In this document: positions 41,741-49,801 of the stretch, piece by piece
Layout of the letters: every line of letters begins with the position of its first letter
How positions within the stretch are numbered: the first letter of the stretch is position 1
From: Lutimaribacter degradans
GTDB lineage: Bacteria > Pseudomonadota > Alphaproteobacteria > Rhodobacterales > Rhodobacteraceae
Direction of reading: 5' to 3'
DNA length: 64,000 nucleotides
Assembly: GCF_023703375.1 (NCBI RefSeq)
Contig: NZ_JAMQGO010000005.1
Location: forward strand, 62,001 to 126,000
Position numbers and translations under genes: made by a program
Notes under the pieces: model-generated
The model's database searches: none
What the model saw: only the letters and a program-made list of their open reading frames with translations
Told to the model about the DNA's origin: nothing

Positions 41741-42484
41741 ATGGCACAACCTTATGAATTGGATCACGGGTTCGGCGACGGGCTGCGGCTGGGGCTGATC
41801 GTTCTGTCGACCGATGAAAGCCTTGAAAACGAGGCCCGCACGGTTCTGGCCGGGCGCCCGCTTAGCCTACTGCACGCGCGCATCCCCGCCGAGGCCGACG
41901 TGACGCCCGAAAAGCTGGCCATGATGGCCGAGCAGATGACAGCCACCGCCGAACGGCTGCCCAGGGGGCTGGACGTGATCGGGTATGGCTGCACCAGCGC
42001 CTCGACGATCATCGGCCCCGACCGGGTGGCCGCGCTGATCCGAAAGGCGCATCCAGGGGTCAAGGTCAGCACCCCCATCACGGCGGTTACCGCCGCGCTC
42101 AAGGCGCTTGGGGTGGGCCGGGTCGGCTATGGGTCGCCCTATGTGAAAACCGTGACAGCGCCGATGCGCGCTTACTTGGCCGAGCAGGGAATCGACACGG
42201 TTGCCGAGGCCAGTTTCGACCAGGGTGATGATTACACAGTCGCGCGCATCACCGAAGATTCGACCCGCAACATGCTGAACAAGCTGGCAGAAAATGATGC
42301 GGCTGATGGTTTTTTCGCAAGCTGCACCAACCTGCGCACCTTTGGCATTATCGACACGGTCGAAGCCGAAACCGGCCGCCCGGTTGTCAGTTCGAACCAG
42401 GCGATGCTGTGGCACATGCTGCAACTTGCCGGCGTCGATGCGCGCGGCTGGGGGCCGGGGCGGCTTTTCCAGACCACGCTTTAG
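41741..42484 (+). CDS. Asp/Glu racemase superfamily protein (maleate isomerase/arylmalonate decarboxylase-like)
   Basis: A 247-residue protein with the two-cysteine pattern of the superfamily: Cys84 in G-Y-G-C-T-S-A-S and Cys195 in F-A-S-C-T-N-L-R-T. Together these form the active site in maleate cis-trans isomerase and hydantoin/aspartate racemase relatives. The motif P-V-V-S-S-N-Q-A is also typical of the maleate isomerase branch. No pathway neighbours are present to fix the substrate. Confidence 0.8.
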   Translation: MAQPYELDHGFGDGLRLGLIVLSTDESLENEARTVLAGRPLSLLHARIPAEADVTPEKLAMMAEQMTATAERLPRGLDVIGYGCTSASTIIGPDRVAALIRKAHPGVKVSTPITAVTAALKALGVGRVGYGSPYVKTVTAPMRAYLAEQGIDTVAEASFDQGDDYTVARITEDSTRNMLNKLAENDAADGFFASCTNLRTFGIIDTVEAETGRPVVSSNQAMLWHMLQLAGVDARGWGPGRLFQTTL

Positions 42485-42527
42485 GCGGAATCAATCGGGT
42501 AGGGGTGATGACGGCGCGGCGCGGCGC

Positions 42528-43712
42528 CTAGCGCGTCAGTTCTTTCATGCCCTGTTCGATTCCCGCCAGGGTCATGGGTACCATGCGATCTTCGAAGATT
42601 TCGCGGATCATGCCGATGGAATGGGTGTAGCCCCAGTATTTTTCCGGCACCGGGTTGATCCACATGTGATCGGGCCATTGCGCGCGGGCACGCTGTAGCC
42701 AGACCTGCCCGGCCTCGGCGTTCCAGTGTTCGTTGGCGCCACCGGGATAGGCGATTTCATAAGGGCTCATGCTGGCATCGCCCACGAAGATGCACTTGTA
42801 ATCCGAGCCATAGGTATGCAGCACGTCCCATGTCGGGGTCTGCTGATCCCAGCGGCGGCGATTGTCGCGCCAGACACCTTCATAAAGGCAATTGTGGAAA
42901 TAGTAATATTCGAGGTGCTTGAACTCGGCCCGGGCGGCGGAAAACAGCTCTTCGACCACCTTGATATGTGGGTCCATGCTGCCGCCCACATCGAGAAACA
43001 GCAATACCTTCACGGCGTTACGACGTTCGGGGCGGGTTTTGACATCAAGGTACCCGTGCTCGGCCGTGGCGCGGATCGTGCCATTCAGGTCAAGCTCGTC
43101 ATGGGCACCGTCGCGGGCCCAGCGGCGCAGGCGCTTCAGCGCCACCTTGATGTTGCGCGTGCCCAGCTCGATGCTGTCGTCGAGGTTCTTAAATTCGCGC
43201 TTGTCCCAGACCTTGACCGCGCGCTGGTGGCGGGATTTCTCCTGCCCGATGCGAACCCCCTCGGGATTGTAGCCATGCGCGCCGAAGGGCGATGTGCCGG
43301 CGGTGCCGATCCACTTGTTGCCGCCCTGGTGGCGGCCCTGCTGTTCCTTCAGCCGCTCTTTCAGCGTTTCCATCAGCTTGTCGAAACCGCCAAGGGCCTC
43401 TATCTCGGCCTTTTCTTCGGCGCTCAGGTGCTTTTCGGCCAGTTTTTCCAGCCAGTCGGCGGGGATGTCGACTGCGTTCAGCACATCGCCCAGCTTGATG
43501 TCTTCCAGCCCCTTGAACGTGGCGGCAAAGGCCCGGTCGAACTTGTCGAGGTTGCGCTCGTCCTTCACCATCGCGGTTCGGGCAAGGTAATAGAACCCCT
43601 CGACATCATAGGTCACGAGACCCGATTTCATCGCCTCGAGAAAGGCGAGGTATTCCCGCAGGGTGACGGGAATTCCGGATTTGCGGAGGTTTTCGAAGAA
43701 CGGCAGAAACAT
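42528..43712 (-). CDS. VWA-domain protein (CoxE-like), partner of MoxR
   Basis: A 394-residue protein with an N-terminal helical region and a C-terminal von Willebrand A domain. The metal site D-V-G-G-S-M replaces the usual D-x-S-x-S (second position Gly). Proteins of this type work with MoxR AAA+ ATPases as metal-insertion or complex-assembly chaperones. A MoxR gene lies upstream on the same strand, with a DUF2927 lipoprotein and a 55-residue membrane protein between. The target is unknown. Confidence 0.88.
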   Translation of the reverse strand: MFLPFFENLRKSGIPVTLREYLAFLEAMKSGLVTYDVEGFYYLARTAMVKDERNLDKFDRAFAATFKGLEDIKLGDVLNAVDIPADWLEKLAEKHLSAEEKAEIEALGGFDKLMETLKERLKEQQGRHQGGNKWIGTAGTSPFGAHGYNPEGVRIGQEKSRHQRAVKVWDKREFKNLDDSIELGTRNIKVALKRLRRWARDGAHDELDLNGTIRATAEHGYLDVKTRPERRNAVKVLLFLDVGGSMDPHIKVVEELFSAARAEFKHLEYYYFHNCLYEGVWRDNRRRWDQQTPTWDVLHTYGSDYKCIFVGDASMSPYEIAYPGGANEHWNAEAGQVWLQRARAQWPDHMWINPVPEKYWGYTHSIGMIREIFEDRMVPMTLAGIEQGMKELTR

Positions 43713-43768
43713 ACGCTGAACTTAGGCCAGTGCGCAGCGCACGACAACAGCCAAAGCCCTGTCCCCGC

Positions 43769-43936
43769 TCACAACGAGGCGCGGTGAATGAACAGGGTGA
43801 TGAACAAGGCCACGATCATGAACAAGATCGCGAAACCGGCCGCGTATTGCGCGATATCCAGCGGTCTGCCCTTGCGACGTGCCGCAAGGACGGCCCCGAA
43901 AATCGCGCCCAGAAGCGCCCCTGTCAAAACGATCAT
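43769..43936 (-). CDS. 55-residue membrane protein
   Basis: Short frame encoding M-I-V-L-T-G-A-L-L-G-A-I-F-G-A-V-L-A-A-R, then a basic loop (R-R-K-G-R), then a second hydrophobic segment (F-A-I-L-F-M-I-V-A-L-F-I-T-L-F-I). Two transmembrane helices in a hairpin are predicted. It starts 12 bases after the DUF2927 stop and ends 56 bases before the VWA gene, so it belongs to that operon. Codon use is like its neighbours. No family recognised. Confidence 0.8.
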   Translation of the reverse strand: MIVLTGALLGAIFGAVLAARRKGRPLDIAQYAAGFAILFMIVALFITLFIHRASL

Positions 43937-43948
43937 CTCGTGTCAGCC

Positions 43949-45316
43949 TCAGCTAGGTCCGTTGACCGGATTGAGCGCGGCAACCTCGCGCAGCTTGGCA
44001 TGAACGGCCCAATCCGCGCCGAACCCGTATCGCGCCCAACCCAGACTGTCCAGCCTGACGGTCATGGCCTCACGGCTGCGGCCCAAGAGTTCCAGCGCCT
44101 CGGCCCGCAACAGCATCAGCGTCGACAGCAAGGCCGCGTTTTCATACCGCTCGGCGGTGCCTAGATGCCGGCTTGCCAGCGTCAGCGCGTCTTCGCCGCG
44201 CCCTTGCGCAAGGGCGTAGGCGGCCAGTTGCGAGGCCACGTAAGCACGGTGCAGCGCGGTATTGGGCGTTAGCGAGTAATAATGGTCGGCCGCGATGAAA
44301 TGTTCCTGTGCGACGCCGTCATCCAGCCGCTGCGTCAACCGGCCCATTGCATAGTGCGAAAAGGCCATGCGGTGATCTTTCCATCCCATGGTGCGGGCGA
44401 TTTGCAGCGCCTGTTCGGCGGCGCGGCGGCGTTCGGCCGGTCCCGTGCCCGGGCCAAGGGCTGTCTGAATCGCCAACACCCAACTGCGCGGCGTGTTGCC
44501 GTCGTGGCGTGGAGACAGGTTCTGCCCGGCGGGGTTGATGCGGGCCAGCAGCGCGGGCAGGCGGGCCGCGACCTCGCTACGCGTCATGCCGGCGCGCAGT
44601 TCGGGCGCATAGTAAAGCCGCAGGATCATCATGTCGAAGCCGGTCAACACGGTGTGAACGTTGTCGTCGTTGAACACGCTGTCGGGCAGTCGGTAAAGAT
44701 CGTTGAGCGGGCCCAACGCCTGCGCAAGCTCTTCGTGCAGGCAATCCCTGACTTCCTGTGGCGCCGCGTCGGATGGCAGGAAAATGGCCAGGCGCTTGCG
44801 CTCCTTCACCTGCGCCCAATCGGTGCGCCCCGTGCGCCGTGCCTTGCGATACTCGCTCAGCTTGGAGATGTTGGGCACCACGAAACACGCGGCTTGCGGC
44901 AGGTTGCGCCTGATCTCGGCCCGGCTGACGGCTTCGATCGTGATGTTGGCCTCGGCAGCGTTGGTCAGGTGGATGTCGAGGCCCGCCTCGTTGCGCAGCC
45001 GCGACAGCAGGCGATTGAGGTCAAGCCGCAGGTTGGCAGGCGGCGTGCCCGTGACGTGCACCGACACTGGTCCCTCGAAGCGCGAAAAATACGGCAGGCG
45101 CCGACCCGATTCCAGCATGAAGGTCAGGTCAAGGAAATCACGCGCGATGTCGGAATTCGATTGCTGCGGCAGGCTGGGACGCGGCACTGCGAACGTCTTC
45201 ATCGGCGGCATCGTGCTTTCGCCGAACTGCGCCGCGCGGGTTGCGGTTTCGGTGGGCGCGGCCGGCATGCAGGCGCTCAGCATGAGGCAGACGGGAACGA
45301 GGATGCGGCGCATCAT
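43949..45316 (-). CDS. DUF2927 lipoprotein
   Basis: A 455-residue protein with a lipoprotein signal (L-V-P-V-C-L-M-L-S-A-C) and the DUF2927 core (D-C-L-H-E-E-L-A-Q-A-L-G-P-L-N-D-L-Y, then V-F-N-D-D-N-V-H). The H-E-E-L-x-Q motif recalls a degenerate zinc peptidase helix. The C-terminal third is helical and TPR-like (R-A-A-E-Q-A-L-Q-I-A-R). It lies between moxR and the VWA gene, which suggests a periplasmic client or effector of that chaperone module. ATG at 45316 or 45313. Confidence 0.85.
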   Translation of the reverse strand: MMRRILVPVCLMLSACMPAAPTETATRAAQFGESTMPPMKTFAVPRPSLPQQSNSDIARDFLDLTFMLESGRRLPYFSRFEGPVSVHVTGTPPANLRLDLNRLLSRLRNEAGLDIHLTNAAEANITIEAVSRAEIRRNLPQAACFVVPNISKLSEYRKARRTGRTDWAQVKERKRLAIFLPSDAAPQEVRDCLHEELAQALGPLNDLYRLPDSVFNDDNVHTVLTGFDMMILRLYYAPELRAGMTRSEVAARLPALLARINPAGQNLSPRHDGNTPRSWVLAIQTALGPGTGPAERRRAAEQALQIARTMGWKDHRMAFSHYAMGRLTQRLDDGVAQEHFIAADHYYSLTPNTALHRAYVASQLAAYALAQGRGEDALTLASRHLGTAERYENAALLSTLMLLRAEALELLGRSREAMTVRLDSLGWARYGFGADWAVHAKLREVAALNPVNGPS

Positions 45317-45687
45317 TGCCGCGCCACCCCGGCCAGGCCGCAGGTGGGGGCAAAATCGTTGCTCTGCTCAGGCATAGACAGGCCCCGGCAAGGGGGTTGG
45401 GCTGTCCCGGTCATGATCTGCCTCGAACTTGTCATTCGGTTGAGGGGACTGTTGCCCCTCTTGATGTCGCTGTTAAGGGGGAATTGGGGCAGAAATGTGA
45501 CCATTCGCTTTTGGGGCGAACCGTCGGAGCCTTGCCCAATAAACCTAATTTCCATCAGTAGCTTGGCCGGTTGTTCTGCTTGTGGAAACAGCCTGTTGCC
45601 GCAGCGTGGCGACCCCGAAAACCCCGGTCTGCGCGGGGTTTTCGGGCGAATGTGGCAAAATTGCGTCAACGCCCCGACGGGCGCGTG
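45317..45687. other. Spacer between moxR and the DUF2927 gene
   Basis: Contains the hairpin at 45614-45646 near the moxR end. No gene could be supported in either direction. About 230 bases before the DUF2927 gene remain as possible promoter region, suggesting that moxR and the following three genes may be separate transcripts. Confidence 0.5.
45614..45646 (-). terminator. Hairpin downstream of moxR
   Basis: CCCGAAAACCCC (45614-45625) pairs perfectly with GGGGTTTTCGGG (45635-45646); loop of nine bases. It is a 12-bp stem. The T run is inside the stem rather than after it, so it may work as a bidirectional terminator of moderate strength. Confidence 0.6.
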
Positions 45688-46527
45688 TCAGCCACCGCGC
45701 CGCGCCATGAAGGCCAGCCGTTCGAACAGGTGGACATCCTGTTCATTCTTGAGAAGTGCGCCATGCAGCTTGGGCAGCGCGTTGGGGCCGTCGCGTTTCA
45801 GATCCTCGGGTGTCAGATCTTCGGCCAGCAGCAATTTCAGCCAATCAAGCACCTCCGAGGTCGAAGGCTTTTTCTTCAACCCGGCCATGTCGCGGATTTC
45901 ATAGAACTGCGTCAGCGCGGTGGTCAGCAGTGCCTCCTTGATGCCGGGGTGGTGCACCTCGACGATCTTTTTCATCGTCTCGGGGTCGGGGAAGCGGATG
46001 TAATGAAAGAAACAGCGGCGCAGGAACGCGTCGGGCAGTTCCTTTTCGTTGTTCGAGGTAATGATCACGATCGGGCGGTTCTGCGCGCGGATCAATTCGC
46101 CGGTCTCGTAGACGAAGAACTCCATCCGGTCGAGCTCTTGCAGAAGGTCGTTTGGAAATTCGATATCCGCCTTGTCGACCTCGTCGATCAGCAGCACGAC
46201 CTTTTCACCGGCCTCGAACGCCTCCCACAGCTTTCCCTTCTTGATGTAGTTGCTGACATCGTGCACGCGCTCGTCGCCCAGCTGGCTGTCGCGCAGGCGG
46301 CTGACGGCATCGTATTCGTAAAGGCCCTGCTGCGCCTTGGTGGTGGACTTGATGTTCCATTCGATCATACGCAGCCCAAGCGCGTTGGCCACCTGGCGGG
46401 CCAGTTCGGTCTTGCCGGTTCCGGGCTCACCCTTGACCAGAAGCGGCCGCTCCAGCGTCACCGCCGCGTTGACGGCGACGGTCAGATCCTCGGTTGCGAC
46501 ATAGGCGTCTGTGCCTTCGAATTTCAT
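45688..46527 (-). CDS. MoxR-family AAA+ ATPase
   Basis: A 279-residue protein. Walker A G-E-P-G-T-G-K-T-E, Walker B V-V-L-L-I-D-E-V-D-K-A, sensor 1 I-V-I-I-T-S-N-N-E and the arginine finger region D-A-F-L-R-R-C-F-F mark the MoxR group. It forms hexamers that work with VWA proteins such as the one at 42528. The start at 46527 follows AAGGTAGA; the longer frame to 46674 is not family-like. It is divergent from dksA. Confidence 0.93.
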   Translation of the reverse strand: MKFEGTDAYVATEDLTVAVNAAVTLERPLLVKGEPGTGKTELARQVANALGLRMIEWNIKSTTKAQQGLYEYDAVSRLRDSQLGDERVHDVSNYIKKGKLWEAFEAGEKVVLLIDEVDKADIEFPNDLLQELDRMEFFVYETGELIRAQNRPIVIITSNNEKELPDAFLRRCFFHYIRFPDPETMKKIVEVHHPGIKEALLTTALTQFYEIRDMAGLKKKPSTSEVLDWLKLLLAEDLTPEDLKRDGPNALPKLHGALLKNEQDVHLFERLAFMARRGG

Positions 46528-46715
46528 GAATGGTCTACCTTGTTTTTGCGCATTTGCCCGCAACTTAGCCTGATGCGCACGGACGGGCAATGCAGGGCGG
46601 CGTTTCACGTTTTGGGGTAGTGACAAAGACCCGTGAGATGTGTATCTGCCTGCGCAGGGGGTGCCATATGCCACAGGAAAATTTTACTGCGGTTGGCTTT
46701 GAAGAGGGAGCGCAT

Positions 46716-47138
46716 ATGAAAGCCGAAGTCTTTCTTCCCGACGATTACAGACCGGCGGAAGATGAACCATTCATGAACGAGCGACAACTGGAGTATTTCC
46801 GACGCAAGCTGGTCGCGTGGAAATCTGAATTGCTTGAAGAAAGCCGTGACACGATAGAGGGGTTGCAGGAAAGCACCCGCAACATTCCCGACGTCGCCGA
46901 CCGCGCCAGCGAAGAGACCGACCGCGCGATCGAACTGCGCACCCGCGACCGCCAGCGCAAGCTCGTGGCCAAGATCGACGCCGCCTTGCGCCGCATCGAC
47001 GAGGGGGAATACGGGTATTGCGAAGTGACGGGCGAACCCATCAGCCTGAAGCGGCTGGATGCCCGCCCGATTGCCACGATGAGTCTGGAAGCGCAGGAGC
47101 GGCACGAGCGCCGCGAGAAAGTGCACCGCGAAGACTGA
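46716..47138 (+). CDS. dksA: DksA transcription factor with a reduced zinc site
   Basis: RNA polymerase secondary-channel protein that works with ppGpp. The 140 residues include the coiled-coil tip D-V-A-D-R-A (D-x-x-D-x-A). The zinc finger is reduced: only Cys102 remains (C-E-V-T), the other three positions being Thr105, Ser123 and Ala126. Rhodobacter sphaeroides DksA is known to lack the full cysteine set, so this is a lineage trait. The start at 46716 has GAAGAGGGAG upstream; an in-frame ATG at 46668 also has a G-rich site and would add 16 residues. Confidence 0.92.
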   Translation: MKAEVFLPDDYRPAEDEPFMNERQLEYFRRKLVAWKSELLEESRDTIEGLQESTRNIPDVADRASEETDRAIELRTRDRQRKLVAKIDAALRRIDEGEYGYCEVTGEPISLKRLDARPIATMSLEAQERHERREKVHRED

Positions 47139-47168
47139 CGCGGGCGCAAAAACCGATATATCGAATGG

Positions 47169-47195
47169 CGCCGGGGCTTTCGCTCCGGCGTTTTT
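47169..47195 (+). terminator. Intrinsic terminator after dksA
   Basis: CGCCGGGG (47169-47176), loop CTTTCG, CTCCGGCG (47183-47190), followed by five T. An 8-bp stem with one G-T pair. Confidence 0.8.
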
Positions 47196-47213
47196 CGTCC
47201 CAAAAGGCGGCAC

Positions 47214-48383
47214 ATGAACAGCGAACGACTCAGGGTTCTGGTGATCGGCGGCGGTATCGGCGGCCTTGCTGTCGCGCGTGCGCTGGCGATGGACGGGGCC
47301 AGCGTGACGGTGCTGGAACAGGCATCAGAGATCGCCGAGGTTGGTGCCGGCATCCAGATCAGCCCCAACGGTTTTGCCGTGCTGCGGGCGCTGGGGCTTG
47401 ACCGGGACGTGGTTGCAAGGTCGGTTCGCGGGCAATCGGTCAGCCTGCGCGATTTTCGCGCGGGTGAGGTGTTGAAGCTGGACCTGACACAGCTCAAGCG
47501 GCACGAGTACTATTTTGTCCATCGTGCTGACCTGATTGACATTTTACTCAAGGGTGCCCGTGCCGCCGGTGTCAAGATCCGGCTTTTGCAGCAGGTCGAG
47601 CGGGTCGAGCCCGGGCCAAGGCCACGGGTGGTTCTCAAGAATGGCGACACGCGCGAGGCGGACCTGGTGATCGGTGCCGATGGGCTACATTCGGTGATGC
47701 GGCCGGCCTTGAACGACGCGGCCAAACCGTTTTTCACCCGGCAGGTGGCCTGGCGCGCGGTTGTGCCCAATATCGAGCGGCGCGGGCCACAGGTTCAGGT
47801 GCATATGGGGCCGGGGCGGCACGTGGTCAGCTACCCGCTGCGCGATGGCAACGCGCTGAACATCGTGGCCGTGCGAGAACAACGTGACTGGGTGGCCGAA
47901 AGCTGGACCCAGGATGACGACCCCGCCAACCTGCAGGCTGCTTTTGCCGATTTCGGTGCCGATGTGCGCGCCATGCTGGGTCGGGTGCAAACCGTGCGGC
48001 AATGGGGCCTGTTCCGGCACGTGGTGGCCGCACGTTGGCAGGGCGGGCATTGCGCGCTTTTGGGGGATGCGGCGCATCCGACATTGCCCTTCCTGGCGCA
48101 GGGGGCGTGCATGGCGCTGGAAGATGCCTGGGGCTTGCGCCTGATGCTGCAACGGGCGCCTGACCTTGAAACGGGGTTGTCGCAGTATCAGCAATTGCGC
48201 ATCAGCCGCGCACGCCGGGTGATTGCGGCGGCCAGCCGAAACGCCTGGAAATACCACCTTCGATTTCCGCCCTTGCGGGGCGCGGCGCATATGGCGTTGC
48301 GCCTTGGGGGCGCTGTGGCGCCCGAGCGGATGTTGCACCAGTTCGACTGGCTTTACGACTACGATATCACCAGCGCGGCGTAA
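47214..48383 (+). CDS. FAD-dependent aromatic monooxygenase
   Basis: A 389-residue group A flavin hydroxylase related to salicylate and 3-hydroxybenzoate hydroxylases. Motifs: V-I-G-G-G-I-G-G-L-A (FAD Rossmann), V-I-G-A-D-G-L-H-S (the D-G fingerprint binding FAD and NADPH) and L-L-G-D-A-A-H-P-T-L-P-F. No membrane segment. There are no ring-cleavage or other aromatic-catabolism genes beside it, so the substrate is open. It follows the dksA terminator and converges on xthA. Confidence 0.85.
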   Translation: MNSERLRVLVIGGGIGGLAVARALAMDGASVTVLEQASEIAEVGAGIQISPNGFAVLRALGLDRDVVARSVRGQSVSLRDFRAGEVLKLDLTQLKRHEYYFVHRADLIDILLKGARAAGVKIRLLQQVERVEPGPRPRVVLKNGDTREADLVIGADGLHSVMRPALNDAAKPFFTRQVAWRAVVPNIERRGPQVQVHMGPGRHVVSYPLRDGNALNIVAVREQRDWVAESWTQDDDPANLQAAFADFGADVRAMLGRVQTVRQWGLFRHVVAARWQGGHCALLGDAAHPTLPFLAQGACMALEDAWGLRLMLQRAPDLETGLSQYQQLRISRARRVIAAASRNAWKYHLRFPPLRGAAHMALRLGGAVAPERMLHQFDWLYDYDITSAA

Positions 48384-48459
48384 CCTTGCAGAGCCCGGTC
48401 GCGCGCGCCGGTCACCTCGGCCCCCGGTCTTTTGTCATGGCCTCGGGCAGGTGGTCTGG

Positions 48460-49272
48460 CTAGTTGTCGAGCATGATCCAGACGGGCACGTGGTCGGAGG
48501 GCTTCGGCTTCTCGCGGCCGCGAATATCGCGGTCGATCTGGCAATCGGTCATGAGGTCGGCCACCTGCGGACTAAGCAGGAAATGATCGATGCGAATCCC
48601 TTCGTCGCGGTTCCAGGCGCCGCGCTGGTAATCCCAGAACGAATAATGCCCCGGCGATTGCACCCGGGCGCGGAACGCCTCGGTCAGGCCCAGGTTCACG
48701 ATTCGGCGAAAGGCGGCCCGGCTTTCCGGGCGGAAAAGCGCGTCCCCGCGCCATTTGTCGGGGCTTTTGGCGTCTTCTTCCTGGGGGATGATGTTGTAAT
48801 CGCCCGCCATCAGGAAGGGTGTTTCCTGGGCCAGCAATTCGGCCGCGCGGGCGCGCAGGCGTTCCATCCAGGCCAGCTTGTAGGCATATTTGCCACCCGC
48901 GACCGGCTGGCCGTTGTCGTCCAGTTCAACCGGGTTGCCATTGGGCAGGTAAAGCCCACACAGCCGCACCGCAGTTTTGCCGACCACCGTGGCCTCGATA
49001 TAGCGGGCCTGTTCGTCGTCGTCATCGCCGGGCAGCCCGCAGGTCACATCTTCAAGCGGCAGCTTTGACAGGATCGCGACCCCGTTAAAGCCTTTTTGAC
49101 CATGTGTTTCGACATTGAAACCACGATCTTCGAACAGGTCCCGGGGGAAAGCCTCATCAACCGACTTGATTTCCTGCAGCAGCACGATGTCGGGCTGGGC
49201 TTCGTCCAGCCAGTCACACAGCGCCTGGTGGCGCGCCTTGATCCCGTTGATGTTGAACGTGGCAATCTTCAT
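48460..49272 (-). CDS. xthA: Exodeoxyribonuclease III
   Basis: AP endonuclease and 3'-5' exonuclease in base excision repair. At 270 residues it has all the signatures: A-T-F-N-I-N-G-I, L-L-Q-E-I-K (metal-binding Glu), L-Y-L-P-N-G-N, G-D-Y-N-I (catalytic Asp and Asn), I-D-H-F-L-L-S and the terminal S-D-H-V-P-V. The start at 49272 gives the family N-terminus M-K-I-A-T-F-N. Confidence 0.94.
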   Translation of the reverse strand: MKIATFNINGIKARHQALCDWLDEAQPDIVLLQEIKSVDEAFPRDLFEDRGFNVETHGQKGFNGVAILSKLPLEDVTCGLPGDDDDEQARYIEATVVGKTAVRLCGLYLPNGNPVELDDNGQPVAGGKYAYKLAWMERLRARAAELLAQETPFLMAGDYNIIPQEEDAKSPDKWRGDALFRPESRAAFRRIVNLGLTEAFRARVQSPGHYSFWDYQRGAWNRDEGIRIDHFLLSPQVADLMTDCQIDRDIRGREKPKPSDHVPVWIMLDN

Positions 49273-49438
49273 GTCGCGGCCCCAATGCAGTTGGGGTTCT
49301 ATCGCCCAGCCCCGCATTCGGTGCAAGGGGGCGGCGCAAGGCTGTGCTCCCTAATACGACCAAGGGTTGCGAGAATCAGTTGACTGGCGCGTAAAGGTTG
49401 TATTACCTGACGGTGCGCAACCTAGAGGAGAAAGTTCC

Positions 49439-49768
49439 ATGTCTGCACTTCGCAAGATCACCCACACCGTCGACACCCGGTCAGGCGCCTGCCTGCATGG
49501 CGGTGAAGAAACCCAGATGTTTTCATCGGCCGCCGCGCTCACTTGCGCCGATATGCTGCAGGGCGGCGGGGTCGAGATGTTTTCGTCTGCCGCTGCGCCG
49601 ATGATGATCGGCGATATGGCCGGTGGGGCAGAAACCGGCCTGTTCTCATCGGCGGCCGCCCCGGTGACGGGTGAGCTGGTGTCCTTGTTCAGTTCGGCTG
49701 CTGCGCCGGCTGCCCGGGCGCGGCTGGAGGACGGCACCGGCACGCATCTGTTTTCGTCGGGCGCATAA
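49439..49768 (+). CDS. Repeat protein with five F-S-S-A-A-A units (possible multi-core precursor)
   Basis: A 109-residue protein with a strong binding site (AGAGGAGAAAG at 49424-49434). After a 26-residue N-terminal part with Cys18, it carries five copies of (M/L)-F-S-S-A-A-A-P: Phe28, Phe48, Phe69, Phe84 and Phe105. The last is cut short as L-F-S-S-G-A at the C-terminus. Spacing is 20, 21, 15 and 21 residues. Each unit is preceded by a Gly-rich acidic linker (G-G-x-E-T or similar). There is no signal peptide or membrane segment. Leader plus repeated short cores plus a co-transcribed partner resembles a multi-core RiPP precursor, but this is inference. I dimly recall a DUF for such proteins in Rhodobacterales; unverified. 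Confidence 0.8.
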   Translation: MSALRKITHTVDTRSGACLHGGEETQMFSSAAALTCADMLQGGGVEMFSSAAAPMMIGDMAGGAETGLFSSAAAPVTGELVSLFSSAAAPAARARLEDGTGTHLFSSGA

Positions 49769-49801
49769 GCGCCTGTCGGCGCGGGAAAAGGAGGAACAGC
49801 C

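Noticed and set aside
41641..41742. 34-residue N-terminal extension of the M48 peptidase
   Set aside because: The start would overlap the divergent gene's ATG, and the added residues are polar and precede a clear membrane segment.
45313..45669. Minus-strand frame of 118 codons between moxR and the DUF2927 gene
   Set aside because: It spans the hairpin at 45614-45646, has no binding site and no family features.
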